DNA from: Aliirhizobium wenxiniae
Lineage (GTDB): Bacteria; Pseudomonadota; Alphaproteobacteria; Rhizobiales; Rhizobiaceae
Assembly: GCF_019511445.1 (NCBI RefSeq)
Contig: NZ_JAEUAN010000004.1
Coordinates: forward strand, 124,001 to 188,000
Length of the DNA stretch: 64,000 nt
Reading direction: 5' to 3'
The notes under the pieces: generated by a model
Databases searched by the model: none
What the model saw: only the letters and a program-made list of their open reading frames with translations
Told to the model about the DNA's origin: nothing
Shown here: in pieces, positions 1 to 9,700 of the stretch
Numbering within the stretch: the first letter of the stretch is position 1
How the letters are laid out: every line of letters starts with the position of its first letter
Translations under genes and position numbers: made by a program

Positions 1-24
1 CCTATCGCGGTTTCCAAGCCTTGA

Positions 25-804
25 TTACAAGGTTTCCGCGATCAGCCCTTCATAGACCCGATAGATGGCGAGGAAGTCGGCCGCTTTCAAGCTTGCCCCG
101 CCGATCAGTGCGCCATCGACATTGGCGATGCCCATCAGCACCGCGGCATTGCCCGGCTTGACCGAACCACCGTAGAGAATCCGCATCTTCTTGCCTTCCT
201 CGCCAAAGCGCTTGGTAAGCTCGGAGCGCATGAATTCATGTGCGACTGCGATGTCCTCGTTGGTCGGGGTCAGGCCCGATCCGATCGCCCAGACAGGCTC
301 ATAGGCGATCACGGTGTTTTCAGCATTCGCATCGTCAGGAATAGAACCGTCCAGCTGCCGCTTCAACACATCCAGCGTCTGATAGCTGTCGCGCTGGTCC
401 GCGGTTTCTCCGATGCAGATGATCGCAGTCAGGTCCGCCTGATAGGCTGCAGAAGCCTTGGAGCGAACGAGTTGATCGGTCTCGGCATGATCGGTGCGGC
501 GCTCCGAATGACCCAGAATGACGTGGGTTCCGAAGCAATCTGCAATCATTTCCGCTGAAATGTCGCCCGTATGTGCGCCAGAAACAGTTTGGTGGCAATC
601 CTGTGCGCCGATCATCAACGGGCTGTCTGTGCAGAGCGCCGTCGCGACATAAAGAAGCGTTGCAGGCGGGCAGATCAGTGTCTCGACCTTGTCAGACAAG
701 GGACCAGCTACCCCTTCGGCCATCGCCTTGATCTCGCCGAGTGCATCGCGCGTGCCGTTCATCTTCCAGTTTCCGGCAACAAGCGGGCGAACTTCTGGGG
801 TCAT
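25..804 (-). CDS. tpiA: Triosephosphate isomerase
   Basis: This 259-residue cytosolic enzyme interconverts dihydroxyacetone phosphate and glyceraldehyde 3-phosphate in glycolysis and gluconeogenesis. It has the full TIM-barrel family length. The catalytic residues are visible: Lys14 in NWKMN, His99 in GHSERR and Glu169 in AYEPVWAIG, with the phosphate-binding YGGSVKP near residue 220. The ATG follows a GGAGGA-like ribosome site (GAGGATACC) on the minus strand. The 230 bases upstream, as far as the hydrolase stop, hold no other gene and should carry its promoter. Downstream genes lie outside the window. Identification is secure. Confidence 0.97.
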   Translation of the reverse strand: MTPEVRPLVAGNWKMNGTRDALGEIKAMAEGVAGPLSDKVETLICPPATLLYVATALCTDSPLMIGAQDCHQTVSGAHTGDISAEMIADCFGTHVILGHSERRTDHAETDQLVRSKASAAYQADLTAIICIGETADQRDSYQTLDVLKRQLDGSIPDDANAENTVIAYEPVWAIGSGLTPTNEDIAVAHEFMRSELTKRFGEEGKKMRILYGGSVKPGNAAVLMGIANVDGALIGGASLKAADFLAIYRVYEGLIAETL

Positions 805-1035
805 CTACGGTATCCTCCTCAATTTATCGGCGATCTCGAAACAGGATCGCCATCAATTGCTTTAAAATCCGGAAGCCCGGACAGGTCGGCATCTTTCGTA
901 CGCTGAAAAACAATCCCGTTTCAAGCGCTTGCTTGTGAAACTTCCCCGTTCGCCCGCCATAAGCGACAAATGACAAGTCTATTTTGAAATTCAAACGGTT
1001 AAGCGCCACTACAAATCGCTTGAGCTACCCTAAAC

Positions 1036-1935
1036 TTACCTGTGAGCAACCAGAACGAAATTGAGCACCTTGCGCCAGTCCACCATGCGGATCGGCGTGC
1101 CGTGTCCGCCCGTCTGGAAAAGCGCAAAACGCGCAGGGTAACCGGTTGCGCGCAGCCCCCGAAAAATCTTCTCTTGGTCTTCAGCCCTGTAGACGCTGTC
1201 GGCACTTCCGTGACCGAAATAGATCGGCAGCTTGAGTTTCGCATATGGCGTTGTGGCAAGCCCTTGATCCGGTGGGCCACCAAGCAGAACCATGCCGCCG
1301 AGATAGCGGACAGCTTCCCTGTCGCGCACAATATTCTGGCAGACGATCCCGCCCATCGATGCGCAGGCCAGAATGACCGGCCGGCCGGAAGATTGTTCGA
1401 ACGCGTGGCGCAACAATGCGCCGACATCCGCAGCCCCCTTGTCGTCGAAGGAGCGGACGCTGACCGAATAATAGGTGCCGCCATTGCGCGCGACGAGATT
1501 TTTCAGCCGGTTGAAATTGCCGCCGAACGAATAGTCGTTGACACCGAGACGACGATCGCCGCCACGCCCGTGAATGAAGATGACCGAAAACCGCTCACCG
1601 GAAGATTGCCCAACCCGCGTCACCTCGACATTGCGGCCGCCAAGCATCAGCGTCTCGTTTTCTTGGCTCCGGCGAACGGAAGTGTCGACATAAGCGCCCC
1701 TCACCCGTCGCTCCGGCTCCTGGTCCCGATCGTTAATGTCACGCAGCTCGTTATAGTCCATCACCTCGTAAGCGCCGCCATCCTCACTCTTCAGCACCTT
1801 GTGGCTGGAAAACAGGTTGTCCTTGAACGGCGGAATAGGCGCTTCCTGCGCTATGACGACGTCACCGAGTGATGATATCCAGACTGCGAGAAGCGCGCCG
1901 AAAACGAAATGAACTGTGGACATGCGGGATTTCAT
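1036..1935 (-). CDS. Secreted alpha/beta hydrolase, unknown substrate
   Basis: A 299-residue protein with an N-terminal hydrophobic signal (about residues 8-29, cleavage after AQ or so), so probably periplasmic. The fold signature of a serine hydrolase is clear: oxyanion-loop HGRGGD at 122-127, nucleophile Ser193 in CASMGG, a likely acid Asp246 in GHGSAD and His278 in GGHGTP, giving a plausible Ser-Asp-His triad. AAGGA lies 5 bases before the ATG. It is transcribed alone, divergently from parE. The substrate cannot be read from sequence; the family includes esterases and dienelactone-hydrolase-like enzymes. Confidence 0.8.
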   Translation of the reverse strand: MKSRMSTVHFVFGALLAVWISSLGDVVIAQEAPIPPFKDNLFSSHKVLKSEDGGAYEVMDYNELRDINDRDQEPERRVRGAYVDTSVRRSQENETLMLGGRNVEVTRVGQSSGERFSVIFIHGRGGDRRLGVNDYSFGGNFNRLKNLVARNGGTYYSVSVRSFDDKGAADVGALLRHAFEQSSGRPVILACASMGGIVCQNIVRDREAVRYLGGMVLLGGPPDQGLATTPYAKLKLPIYFGHGSADSVYRAEDQEKIFRGLRATGYPARFALFQTGGHGTPIRMVDWRKVLNFVLVAHR

Positions 1936-2118
1936 CTGGGTCCTTATGCCTTGAAAGCTTGCCTTGGCAGGGTCTAGCTAGCATTGCTGGCAATAAAAGC
2001 TGCACATGCGGCATCGCGAAAAAGCCGGATTTTTGGCAAGATCGCAAGTGATTCGAAACAATATGAGATGGGCATGGCTTCCTCCTCGGCACCTCGGCAG
2101 GCAGCAGTGAAAGACCAG

Positions 2119-4197
2119 ATGGACGACAACAGCAACGATCTTTTCGGTGAACCCTCGGCCAATGCCCAGCCGCTTGGCGCCAAGGATATGAGCACCAGGC
2201 CGGCTGCCGCCGCGCCCGCCGTCGTTGCCGAACCGTCCACGCCGCGCCCTGCGCCGCTGAAAAGCGGTGGCGAGGATTATGGCGCATCATCGATCCGCGT
2301 TCTCGAAGGGCTTGAGCCGGTGCGCATGCGCCCCGGCATGTATATCGGCGGCACGGACGAAAAGGCGCTGCACCACCTCTTCGCCGAAGTCATCGACAAC
2401 TCGATGGACGAAGCGGTCGCCGGTCACGCCAATTTCATCGAAGTGCATCTCGATGCCGAGGGCTTTCTCACCGTGTCCGACAACGGCCGCGGCATTCCCG
2501 TGGAAAACCATCCGCAGGTTCCCGGCAAGTCGACGCTCGAAGTCATCATGACCAAGCTGCATGCCGGCGGCAAGTTCGACGGCGACGCCTATGAGACCTC
2601 CGGCGGCCTGCACGGCGTCGGCGTCTCGGTCGTCAACGCGCTGTCGGACGTTCTCGAAGTCGAGGTTGCCCGCAATCGCAAACTCTATCGCCAGACCTTT
2701 TCCCGCGGTGTGCCGCAGGGTGGTCTGCAGGAACTCGGCGATGTGCATAACCGCCGCGGCACCCGCGTGCGCTTCCATCCCGATCCGCAGATCTTTGGCG
2801 ATCGCGCCAAATTCGATGGCGGTCGCATTTTCCGCATGGCCCGTTCCAAGGCCTATCTCTTCGGCGGCGTCGAAATTCGCTGGAGTTGCGATCCCGGCGT
2901 CGTGCCGGAAGGCGGCGAAATCCCGGAAAAGGCGGTCTTCCACTTCCCCGGCGGCCTGAAGGACTATCTGGCAGCCACGCTTGGCAAGGACTTCACCGTC
3001 ACCCGCGAGATCTTTTCCGGCCGCACCGAAAAGACCGGCGGCCACGGCGCGATGGAATGGGCGATCACCTGGTATGGCGGCGATCCGGCACTGCATTCCT
3101 ATTGCAATACCATTCCGACCCAGGAAGGCGGCACCCATGAAGCGGGTCTCCGCATCGCGCTGACCAAGGGCCTGAAGAACTATGCCGAACTGACGCAGAA
3201 CAAGCGTGCCAAGGATATTACAACCGACGACGTGATGATTTCGGCCGTCGGCATGCTCTCTGTGTTCATCCGCGAACCGGAATTCGTCGGCCAGACCAAG
3301 GACAAGCTCGCAACCGTCGAAGCCCAGCGCATCGTCGAAAATACGCTGCGCGATCCTTTCGACCATTATCTCGCCGGCAACCCGGCCGAAGCGGCAAAGC
3401 TGCTTGACTGGGTGATCGAACGCGCCGAAGAGCGCCTTCGCCGCCGCAAGGAAAAGGAAGTCAACCGCAAGACCGCCGTACGCAAACTTCGCCTGCCCGG
3501 CAAGCTGGCCGACTGCTCGCAGAATACCGCTGAAGGAGCCGAACTGTTCATCGTCGAGGGTGACTCGGCTGGCGGCTCGGCCAAGCAGGGCCGTAACCGC
3601 ACCAACCAGGCCATTCTACCGTTGCGCGGAAAGATCCTGAACGTCGGTTCCGCCAGCCGCGAAAAGCTGTCCGCCAACCAGCAGATCGCCGATCTGGTAC
3701 AGGCGCTCGGCTGCGGTACGCGGTCGAAATACCGCGAGGAAGATCTTCGCTACGAGCGCGTCATCATCATGACCGACGCCGACGTTGATGGCGCGCATAT
3801 CGCATCGCTGCTGATCACCTTCTTCTATCAGGAAATGCCGGAACTGATCCGCGGCAACCATCTCTATCTGGCCGTGCCGCCGCTCTATGTCATCCGCCAG
3901 GGTGGCAAGACGGTCTATGCCCGCGACGACGCCCACCGCGCCGAACTGATGGAAACCGTGTTCAAGGGCAAGAAGGTCGAGATCGGACGCTTCAAAGGTC
4001 TCGGCGAGATGATGGCCTCGCAGCTCAAGGAAACCACAATGGATCCGGCCAAGCGCACGCTTTTGCGCGTCGACATCGACGAGGTGGATTTCGAAGGCAC
4101 CCGCGAGGCGGTCGACAACCTGATGGGCACCAAGGCCGATGCGCGCTTCCGCTTCATCCAGGAACGCGCCGCATTTGCCGAAAATCTCGATATCTGA
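2119..4197 (+). CDS. parE: DNA topoisomerase IV subunit B
   Basis: ATPase subunit of topoisomerase IV, which decatenates daughter chromosomes with ParC. From the N-terminus: a low-complexity lead, the GHKL ATPase domain (EVIDNSMDEA, DNGRGIP, GLHGVG), the transducer domain, the Toprim region (EGDSAGGSAKQGRNR and DADVDGAHI) and a C-terminal QLKETTMDP block. At 692 residues it fits ParE and lacks the longer GyrB layout. The reading frame stays open to 1984; I chose the ATG before DDNSNDLFG because rhizobial ParE proteins begin that way, but ATGs at 2068 and 2074 are possible and no start has a strong ribosome site. Confidence 0.94.
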   Translation: MDDNSNDLFGEPSANAQPLGAKDMSTRPAAAAPAVVAEPSTPRPAPLKSGGEDYGASSIRVLEGLEPVRMRPGMYIGGTDEKALHHLFAEVIDNSMDEAVAGHANFIEVHLDAEGFLTVSDNGRGIPVENHPQVPGKSTLEVIMTKLHAGGKFDGDAYETSGGLHGVGVSVVNALSDVLEVEVARNRKLYRQTFSRGVPQGGLQELGDVHNRRGTRVRFHPDPQIFGDRAKFDGGRIFRMARSKAYLFGGVEIRWSCDPGVVPEGGEIPEKAVFHFPGGLKDYLAATLGKDFTVTREIFSGRTEKTGGHGAMEWAITWYGGDPALHSYCNTIPTQEGGTHEAGLRIALTKGLKNYAELTQNKRAKDITTDDVMISAVGMLSVFIREPEFVGQTKDKLATVEAQRIVENTLRDPFDHYLAGNPAEAAKLLDWVIERAEERLRRRKEKEVNRKTAVRKLRLPGKLADCSQNTAEGAELFIVEGDSAGGSAKQGRNRTNQAILPLRGKILNVGSASREKLSANQQIADLVQALGCGTRSKYREEDLRYERVIIMTDADVDGAHIASLLITFFYQEMPELIRGNHLYLAVPPLYVIRQGGKTVYARDDAHRAELMETVFKGKKVEIGRFKGLGEMMASQLKETTMDPAKRTLLRVDIDEVDFEGTREAVDNLMGTKADARFRFIQERAAFAENLDI

Positions 4198-4288
4198 CCG
4201 TTCCTGTCCAAGATAGGATTGCGCGACAAGGCGCGGCGTGCTTCACCAAAGGGATCGTTTTTCGATCACCTGAACGAAGCACCCCGCC

Positions 4289-5137
4289 ATGAAGCAGATT
4301 CTCTCCATCCAGTCCCACGTCGCCTATGGTTATGTGGGAAATCGTGCTGCCACGCTCCCCCTGCAGCGCCTCGGCCACGAAGTCACCGTCATCAATACGG
4401 TGCAGTTTTCCAATCATACCGGTTATCTGAAATGGACCGGCGAAGTGTTTTCCGCTGCCCATATCGAGAGCATTCTCGACGGGCTGGAAAGCCTCGGCGC
4501 GCTGGAAAAGATGGATGCGCTCCTGACCGGTTATCTTGGCGATCCGGCGATCGGCGAAATCATACTCTCTGTCCTCGACCGCCTGCCGAAGGGCACCCGC
4601 TGGCTCTGCGATCCCGTCATGGGCGATGTCGGCCGAGGCTTTTTCGTCCGCCCCGGCATTCCCGATTATTTCCGCGAGAAGGCGCTCACCCGAGCCTCGA
4701 TCATCACGCCGAACCAGTTCGAATTGGAATATCTGGCAGGTCGCCAGATCCGCACACTCGAAGACGCGCGCAAGGCCTGTCGGATGATCCACGAGATGGG
4801 CCCTGAGACGGTGCTTCTCACCTCGCTCATCCATGACGGAACCCGCGACGACGAAATCCAGATGCTGGCCTCGTCGAAATCGGGCGAACAGTTCCTTGCC
4901 ACCACGCCGCGCCTGCAATTCGATCCGGCACCGAATGGCGCAGGAGACTGCACCTCCGCACTTTTCCTCGGCCACATCCTCTCGGGCGCACCGCTCGACC
5001 AGGCGCTGTCGAAAACCGCGTCGAGCATTTTTGCGCTATTCGAAAAGACGCTTGCTGCCGGAAGGCGCGAATTGAACATGATCGCCGCACAGGACGATTT
5101 CGCTCGCCCGGCACCTCTGGCTGTCGTCAGCCTCTAA
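4289..5137 (+). CDS. pdxY: Pyridoxal kinase
   Basis: A 282-residue ribokinase-fold enzyme that phosphorylates pyridoxal in the vitamin B6 salvage pathway. The N-terminal ILSIQSHVAYGYVGN and the internal CDPVMGD are typical of PdxY/PdxK, and NGAGDCTSA near residue 215 is the anion hole with the catalytic aspartate. Length matches the family. It sits 91 bases after parE on the same strand and converges with the phytochrome gene, whose stop overlaps its own by four bases. PdxK/PdxY paralogue choice is by overall similarity only. Confidence 0.93.
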   Translation: MKQILSIQSHVAYGYVGNRAATLPLQRLGHEVTVINTVQFSNHTGYLKWTGEVFSAAHIESILDGLESLGALEKMDALLTGYLGDPAIGEIILSVLDRLPKGTRWLCDPVMGDVGRGFFVRPGIPDYFREKALTRASIITPNQFELEYLAGRQIRTLEDARKACRMIHEMGPETVLLTSLIHDGTRDDEIQMLASSKSGEQFLATTPRLQFDPAPNGAGDCTSALFLGHILSGAPLDQALSKTASSIFALFEKTLAAGRRELNMIAAQDDFARPAPLAVVSL

Positions 5138-7680
5138 TGCGTTTCGAGCAGCTTCGTGACGGCGGAGATCAAGGCCTCCGCCTCATAAGGCTTGCGGACG
5201 ATCGGCGCGGTCAGGTTGGCCGGAATGATCGAACGATCGCTGTAACCGGTGGCAAACACGAAGGGCACGCCGCGTCGCACCAGTTCTTCGGCGATAGGAA
5301 GCGACGTGCCGGATCCCAGATTGACGTCGAGAATGGCGACGTCGGGGGTAAAGCCTCTCAGCCTGCGCAATGCTTCCGAAACGGATGGCGCAGTCGTCAC
5401 CTTGTTGATCCCGTGTTCGGCCAGCATGGATTCGACGTCGGCGGCAATCAGCATCTGGTCCTCGACCAGCAGGAATTCCTTTTCCGAAAGATGCGGTGTC
5501 TCGAGCCTTTCCGTTTCGGCAGCCGCTGCGTCGCCGATTCGGGTGGTCGTTACATCGTCATCGCCATGCAGATGCTTTGACGGTACCAGGAAGCGCGCCT
5601 CGATGCCGGTTTCGGGATAGTTCACCTCCGCCTCGCCGTCGAGTTCATAAGGGATGCTCCGCCCGATCAGCACACTACCGAACCCGCTTCTGCTCGGCGC
5701 TTTGACGACCGGACCACCGCTTTCGATCCAGTTCAGTTCGCAGGCACCCGATTCGAGCCTCTTCCATGAGACATCCAGCCTTCCGCCCGGAACGGACAGT
5801 GACCCGTATTTCGCTGCGTTTGTCGACATTTCGTGCAGGACCAGCGCCATGACGGAGAACGCCCGGCTATCCAACCAGACGCGCGGTCCTTCGAGCACCA
5901 CGGACCGAGTGCCCTCCATATAGGGCCGCAGTTCCGCCTCCAGAAGATCCAGAAGCGATCCCCCGTCGCCGCCGCGCACCACCTGGTCATGCGCGAAGGC
6001 AAGCGCCTGGATGCGCCCCTTCAAGGAGCCGACATAATCGCCAAGGCTGCGTCCGCTTTCCACCGGATGGCCGACCAGCGCCTTGATGATTGAAAGGATG
6101 TTTTTGACCCGATGGTTGAGCTCTTCGTTGAGCATCCTCTGCCGCACATCGGCCTTGCCGCGCTCGTCGGCCAGCATTTCATTGTGGTGCAGGACGATCT
6201 CGACGAGAACCGCGCGAATGGCTTCGCCGATTTCCCGGTCGCTGTCGGTCCAGGGTTGGGCCTGCAGCCTGACGGTTTCCTTCCAGATGGCAAAGCTCTT
6301 GCGCGGGGTCAGCCGGTCGCCCATCGGGCCGGTCACATAGGACTTGTCCGGATTGCCTGCCCAATCGAGCGTTTGCACCACCTCCTTGCGGAAGAAGAAC
6401 AGATAGTCTCTCGGCCGCTGCGAAAGCGGGATGGCAAGTACGCCGCAGGCATCGTCCGGTGAAATGCCGGATTGGGGAATGGCCTGCGAAAGCTGGAAGG
6501 TCGACCACACCTTGCCGCCAGTCAGCCTGCCGATCTCGTCCGCCAGCTCGCCGATCATCTCGAGTGGAGGTGCGGTCCCGAGGCTCGTCCAGACACCGTC
6601 GAGCCACAAGCCCACCCCGTCGCAGGGCAACATGGTTGCAAATGCTTCCAGCGATCCGCGCAACAAAACGCTGATATCGCGATGATGGGACGCTTCCTGC
6701 AGAAACCGGTCCAGAGAACGCCGGGCAACGCTTGCCGTCTCGTGCAATTCCTTCTGACGCAGTGCCGACAGATGCAGCGAGAAGAACTCGCCAAAAGTTT
6801 CCGCCGCCACCCGCTGCGGCATGGACAGGATTTTAGGCGAATAGTGATGGCAGGCGATCAGCCCCCAGAGTTCGCCATCGAGCACGATCGAGATCGACAT
6901 CGAGGCGCCGACACCCATGTTGCGCAGATATTCGCAATGGATCGGTGAGACGCTGCGCAGATGCGCGAAGGAAAGATCGAGCGGCTGGTTATCCTCGTCC
7001 AGTTCGGGCACGACCGGCACACGCTCGTAGTTGGCGTCGCAGATCACCCGGATCGTGTTCTTGACGTAGAGCGCCCGCGCCTGGACCGGGATATCGCCCG
7101 CCGGAAAATACTGACCGCGAAAACTTTCAAGATCGCGCCTTTTGTATTCGCTTATGACCTTGCCGGAACCGTCCTGCTCGAAACGGTAGACCATGACGCG
7201 GTCATAGCCGAGCATCGCATACATCAGCCGGGTGGCACTCTGCACCAGCCGGTCGAGGCTCGATACGTTGCGGATGCGGCTGATCAGCATCCGGGCGACT
7301 TCGAGCGGCTGGTCGGTATCATTGGACGCCGGCTCGAATTCGAGGATCACTTTTTCGCCATTGCGATGGAGCGCAATATCCATGGACTTGCCCGAAGCAA
7401 GCTTCAGTGCATGGCGCAGCGCAGGCCGGGCCGGATCGTCGGATGTCGCCAAAGCATTCCGAAGCGTATGGGCAACTTCACCGCCCAACACCGTCTCCAG
7501 CCTTTCGCCGATCACGGGTGAAGTGATACCCAGCATATCGGCCAGATTGGCGGAATGCTGCAGGATCACGGAGCCCACGCCGTCACAGACCATCAGGCAA
7601 CCATGCGGCTGAATGGAACCGGGGATATGAATAGGTTCACGGTCGCAGTTGGTGAGGTTGACCGCTTCAGTCTGACGCAT
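5134..7680 (-). CDS. Bacteriophytochrome hybrid: PAS-GAF-PHY, HWE kinase, receiver (Agp2-like)
   Basis: An 848-residue red/far-red photoreceptor. The biliverdin-attaching Cys12 lies in TNCDREPIHIPGSIQPHG before the PAS domain. GAF (about 140-305) holds PAGDIP at 193-198, His248 and CHHYSP near 278. PHY (320-490) has the tongue motifs WAGNP and PRKSF. An HWE-type kinase follows, with phosphoacceptor His523 in NHRVKN and the N-box HEMSTNAAKYG, then a receiver with Asp785 in ILDVNLG. Layout and wording match Agrobacterium Agp2, a bathy phytochrome (family knowledge), so a far-red-absorbing dark state is inferred. The start before RQTEAV leaves the Cys at the expected distance; an in-frame start at 7737 is less likely. 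The usual PASDIP Ser is Gly195 here. Confidence 0.94.
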   Translation of the reverse strand: MRQTEAVNLTNCDREPIHIPGSIQPHGCLMVCDGVGSVILQHSANLADMLGITSPVIGERLETVLGGEVAHTLRNALATSDDPARPALRHALKLASGKSMDIALHRNGEKVILEFEPASNDTDQPLEVARMLISRIRNVSSLDRLVQSATRLMYAMLGYDRVMVYRFEQDGSGKVISEYKRRDLESFRGQYFPAGDIPVQARALYVKNTIRVICDANYERVPVVPELDEDNQPLDLSFAHLRSVSPIHCEYLRNMGVGASMSISIVLDGELWGLIACHHYSPKILSMPQRVAAETFGEFFSLHLSALRQKELHETASVARRSLDRFLQEASHHRDISVLLRGSLEAFATMLPCDGVGLWLDGVWTSLGTAPPLEMIGELADEIGRLTGGKVWSTFQLSQAIPQSGISPDDACGVLAIPLSQRPRDYLFFFRKEVVQTLDWAGNPDKSYVTGPMGDRLTPRKSFAIWKETVRLQAQPWTDSDREIGEAIRAVLVEIVLHHNEMLADERGKADVRQRMLNEELNHRVKNILSIIKALVGHPVESGRSLGDYVGSLKGRIQALAFAHDQVVRGGDGGSLLDLLEAELRPYMEGTRSVVLEGPRVWLDSRAFSVMALVLHEMSTNAAKYGSLSVPGGRLDVSWKRLESGACELNWIESGGPVVKAPSRSGFGSVLIGRSIPYELDGEAEVNYPETGIEARFLVPSKHLHGDDDVTTTRIGDAAAAETERLETPHLSEKEFLLVEDQMLIAADVESMLAEHGINKVTTAPSVSEALRRLRGFTPDVAILDVNLGSGTSLPIAEELVRRGVPFVFATGYSDRSIIPANLTAPIVRKPYEAEALISAVTKLLETH

Positions 7681-7932
7681 CAATTTTCCCTTGAAGCTCC
7701 CGTCCCGCCGATGGCACACAGGGCTCCTCTTCCTCACGCGTCAATTTCAGACCCGCAAGATGTTTAAAACATACCCGTGTTAAATGGAGCGGTATCGCCA
7801 ATTGGCAATTTCATATTTCTATCGCATCTAAGCGTTACCGCAAGTAAGGAAGTAGCGTTTTAATGAATCGGTGCGAAGCTTGTTTTCAAGATCTCCGCTG
7901 GCCATATAGGAGCCAGATTTAGACAGGAATCC

Positions 7933-9141
7933 ATGGTGAACCGCAGCAGCAATCGAAAAGGCACCGAGCCACGCTGGCTTGGCCCCGTCAGCCCCAACAG
8001 GGTTGCCCTGATCTCTCCGATTTCGGCCGCGCGCTGGCTGCTGATCATTGTCGCCGCAGCCGCCATCTATTTCTTCCACGGCTTTCTCGTTCCTGTTCTG
8101 GCCGCCCTGGTGATCGGTTTCGCCAGTTGGCCGCTCTACCGACGCCTGCTCAACCATATCGGCGGCAACACCACGATCGGCGCAACGCTGGCGATCATCT
8201 TCATCGTCCTGTTCATCGTCATTCCGATCAGCATCGGCGCATCCTATGCCGCCCGCGAAATCGCCGAATGGTTCCGCTGGGCAGTCGAGGTCAACCGTAA
8301 CGGCGCACCGCCGCCCGTCTGGATCACCGGCCTGCCCTTTGCCGGAGAATGGCTCGGCACCCAGTGGACACGCCATATCGGCGCACCGGGCGCTGTCGGA
8401 GAACTGGCGCAGCTCGTCAGCGGTGCCAATATCGGCGCGATCTATCACGGCGTGCTGGTAGCCGGTAACAGTGCCTTCCACATCATGCTGACGCTGCTGT
8501 TCATGCTGATCGCACTGTTTTTCGTCTATCGCGACGGCGCATCCTTCAGCGGCCAGATCGATCTTCTCGGCGAACGGATATTTCCGAATCGTTGGGAGCG
8601 TATTTCCCGTGTCGTTCCGGCAACCATCAGCTCGACCGTCACCGGTATGACGTTGATCGCTATCGGTGAAGGCATCGTGCTCGGCATTGCATACTGGGTC
8701 GCCGGTGTTCCCTCGCCCGTCACATTCGGCGTTTTGACCGGCATCATGGCCCTCATTCCCGGCGGCGCACCGCTTTCCTTTACTCTGGTCTCGGCTTATC
8801 TCGTCGCCAATGGCTCCTATGTTGCCGGTGTCGGCCTGTTCGTCTGGGGCAGTGTCGAGCTCTTCATCGTCGACAAGACATTGCGGCCGCGCCTTGTCGG
8901 CGGCCCGATCAAGCTGCCGTTCCTGCCGACCTTTTTCGGCCTTGTCGGCGGCGTCAAGACCATGGGGTTCCTCGGTCTTTTCATCGGCCCCGTACTGATG
9001 GCCCTCGTCGTCTCGATCTGGCGCGAATGGATTCGCGAGGTCAAGATCGCGGATGTGGCGGAAGCGGACCCCCCGTCCGATCCCGAGGCGGTGCCGACGG
9101 AAGAGGATTTGCCCTCAGTCCGCAAGGCTTCCGGCCCCTGA
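7933..9141 (+). CDS. AI-2E family transporter (PerM/TqsA-type membrane protein)
   Basis: A 402-residue polytopic inner-membrane protein. Hydrophobic segments near residues 33-75, 85-105, 180-200, 230-330 and 345-370 alternate with a hydrophilic loop at about 110-165, the pattern of the AI-2E transporter family. The conserved PGGAPL block is followed by the late DKTLRPRLVGG segment and the terminal GPV motif. Members export diverse small molecules or act as Na+/H+ antiporters, and substrate is not predictable. An acidic tail of some 30 residues follows the last helix. It is monocistronic and starts about 250 bases from the divergent phytochrome gene. Confidence 0.85.
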   Translation: MVNRSSNRKGTEPRWLGPVSPNRVALISPISAARWLLIIVAAAAIYFFHGFLVPVLAALVIGFASWPLYRRLLNHIGGNTTIGATLAIIFIVLFIVIPISIGASYAAREIAEWFRWAVEVNRNGAPPPVWITGLPFAGEWLGTQWTRHIGAPGAVGELAQLVSGANIGAIYHGVLVAGNSAFHIMLTLLFMLIALFFVYRDGASFSGQIDLLGERIFPNRWERISRVVPATISSTVTGMTLIAIGEGIVLGIAYWVAGVPSPVTFGVLTGIMALIPGGAPLSFTLVSAYLVANGSYVAGVGLFVWGSVELFIVDKTLRPRLVGGPIKLPFLPTFFGLVGGVKTMGFLGLFIGPVLMALVVSIWREWIREVKIADVAEADPPSDPEAVPTEEDLPSVRKASGP

Positions 9142-9219
9142 GACGATAGCTTAGCTCATCCAGCCTTTATCGGGCCATGATCTTCACCATAAGTTCGCGC
9201 GAACCTGTTGGAGACATGA

Positions 9220-9674
9220 ATGAACGCCGCCCTTGTTGTCATGACCATTCTCGGCTGTAACGACAGCGGGACCGACTGCCACTATATAGCAACTGCAACG
9301 GAGCGCTGGCCGACAGTGGCGATGTGCGATGCCGTCTCAGAAGATCATCTGCCGACCTACGTGAACCAGCCCTATCCGGTTCTCATCGCCGTATGCCAGG
9401 ATCCGCAGATCGCAGGCGTGCCGAATGTCGGGCCAATCCCCGTGACACGCCCTTCCTCAAATCAGGCACAGCAGCCGGCGGAGACAAATTCCGCAACGGA
9501 AACCGCTCAGATCACGGAAGTAACGCCGGAGGAAGCGAGACGCTCGCAGGGCGCGCCATTCAGCGCGTGCGCAACGTCCTGCCCACGACCGAAGGCGTGA
9601 AAACACTGATGACCAAACCCGTTCGTCTGGTGGAAGGCGGGTATTCCTGGGTGGCTCGCAAGTTTGACCGCTGA
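9220..9674 (+). pseudogene. Small conserved hypothetical gene with apparent frameshift
   Basis: The first frame reads 126 codons from the ATG at 9220 (MNAALVVMTILGCND) to a stop at 9598. Another frame of the same strand is open across 9483-9674 and ends in RVRNVLPTTEG and YSWVARKFDR, a C-terminus that looks much more protein-like than the Pro/Cys-rich end of the first frame. Joining the frames near 9530-9541 (reading TPEEA then ETLAGRAIQRVRN) gives one protein of about 150 residues. From memory, rhizobial homologues of the N-terminal part end in a similar YSWVAR tail. Either a real frameshift or a sequencing slip; function unknown. Confidence 0.6.
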
Positions 9675-9700
9675 CAAAGCGGCCTGATGCCTAGAATCAA

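Noticed and set aside
4..42. Imperfect hairpin at the tpiA end
   Set aside because: Overlaps the tpiA 3' end, has mismatches and no T run; not called as terminator.
7828..8481. Minus-strand frame over the AI-2E permease front
   Set aside because: Charged, low-complexity shadow of a membrane protein gene.
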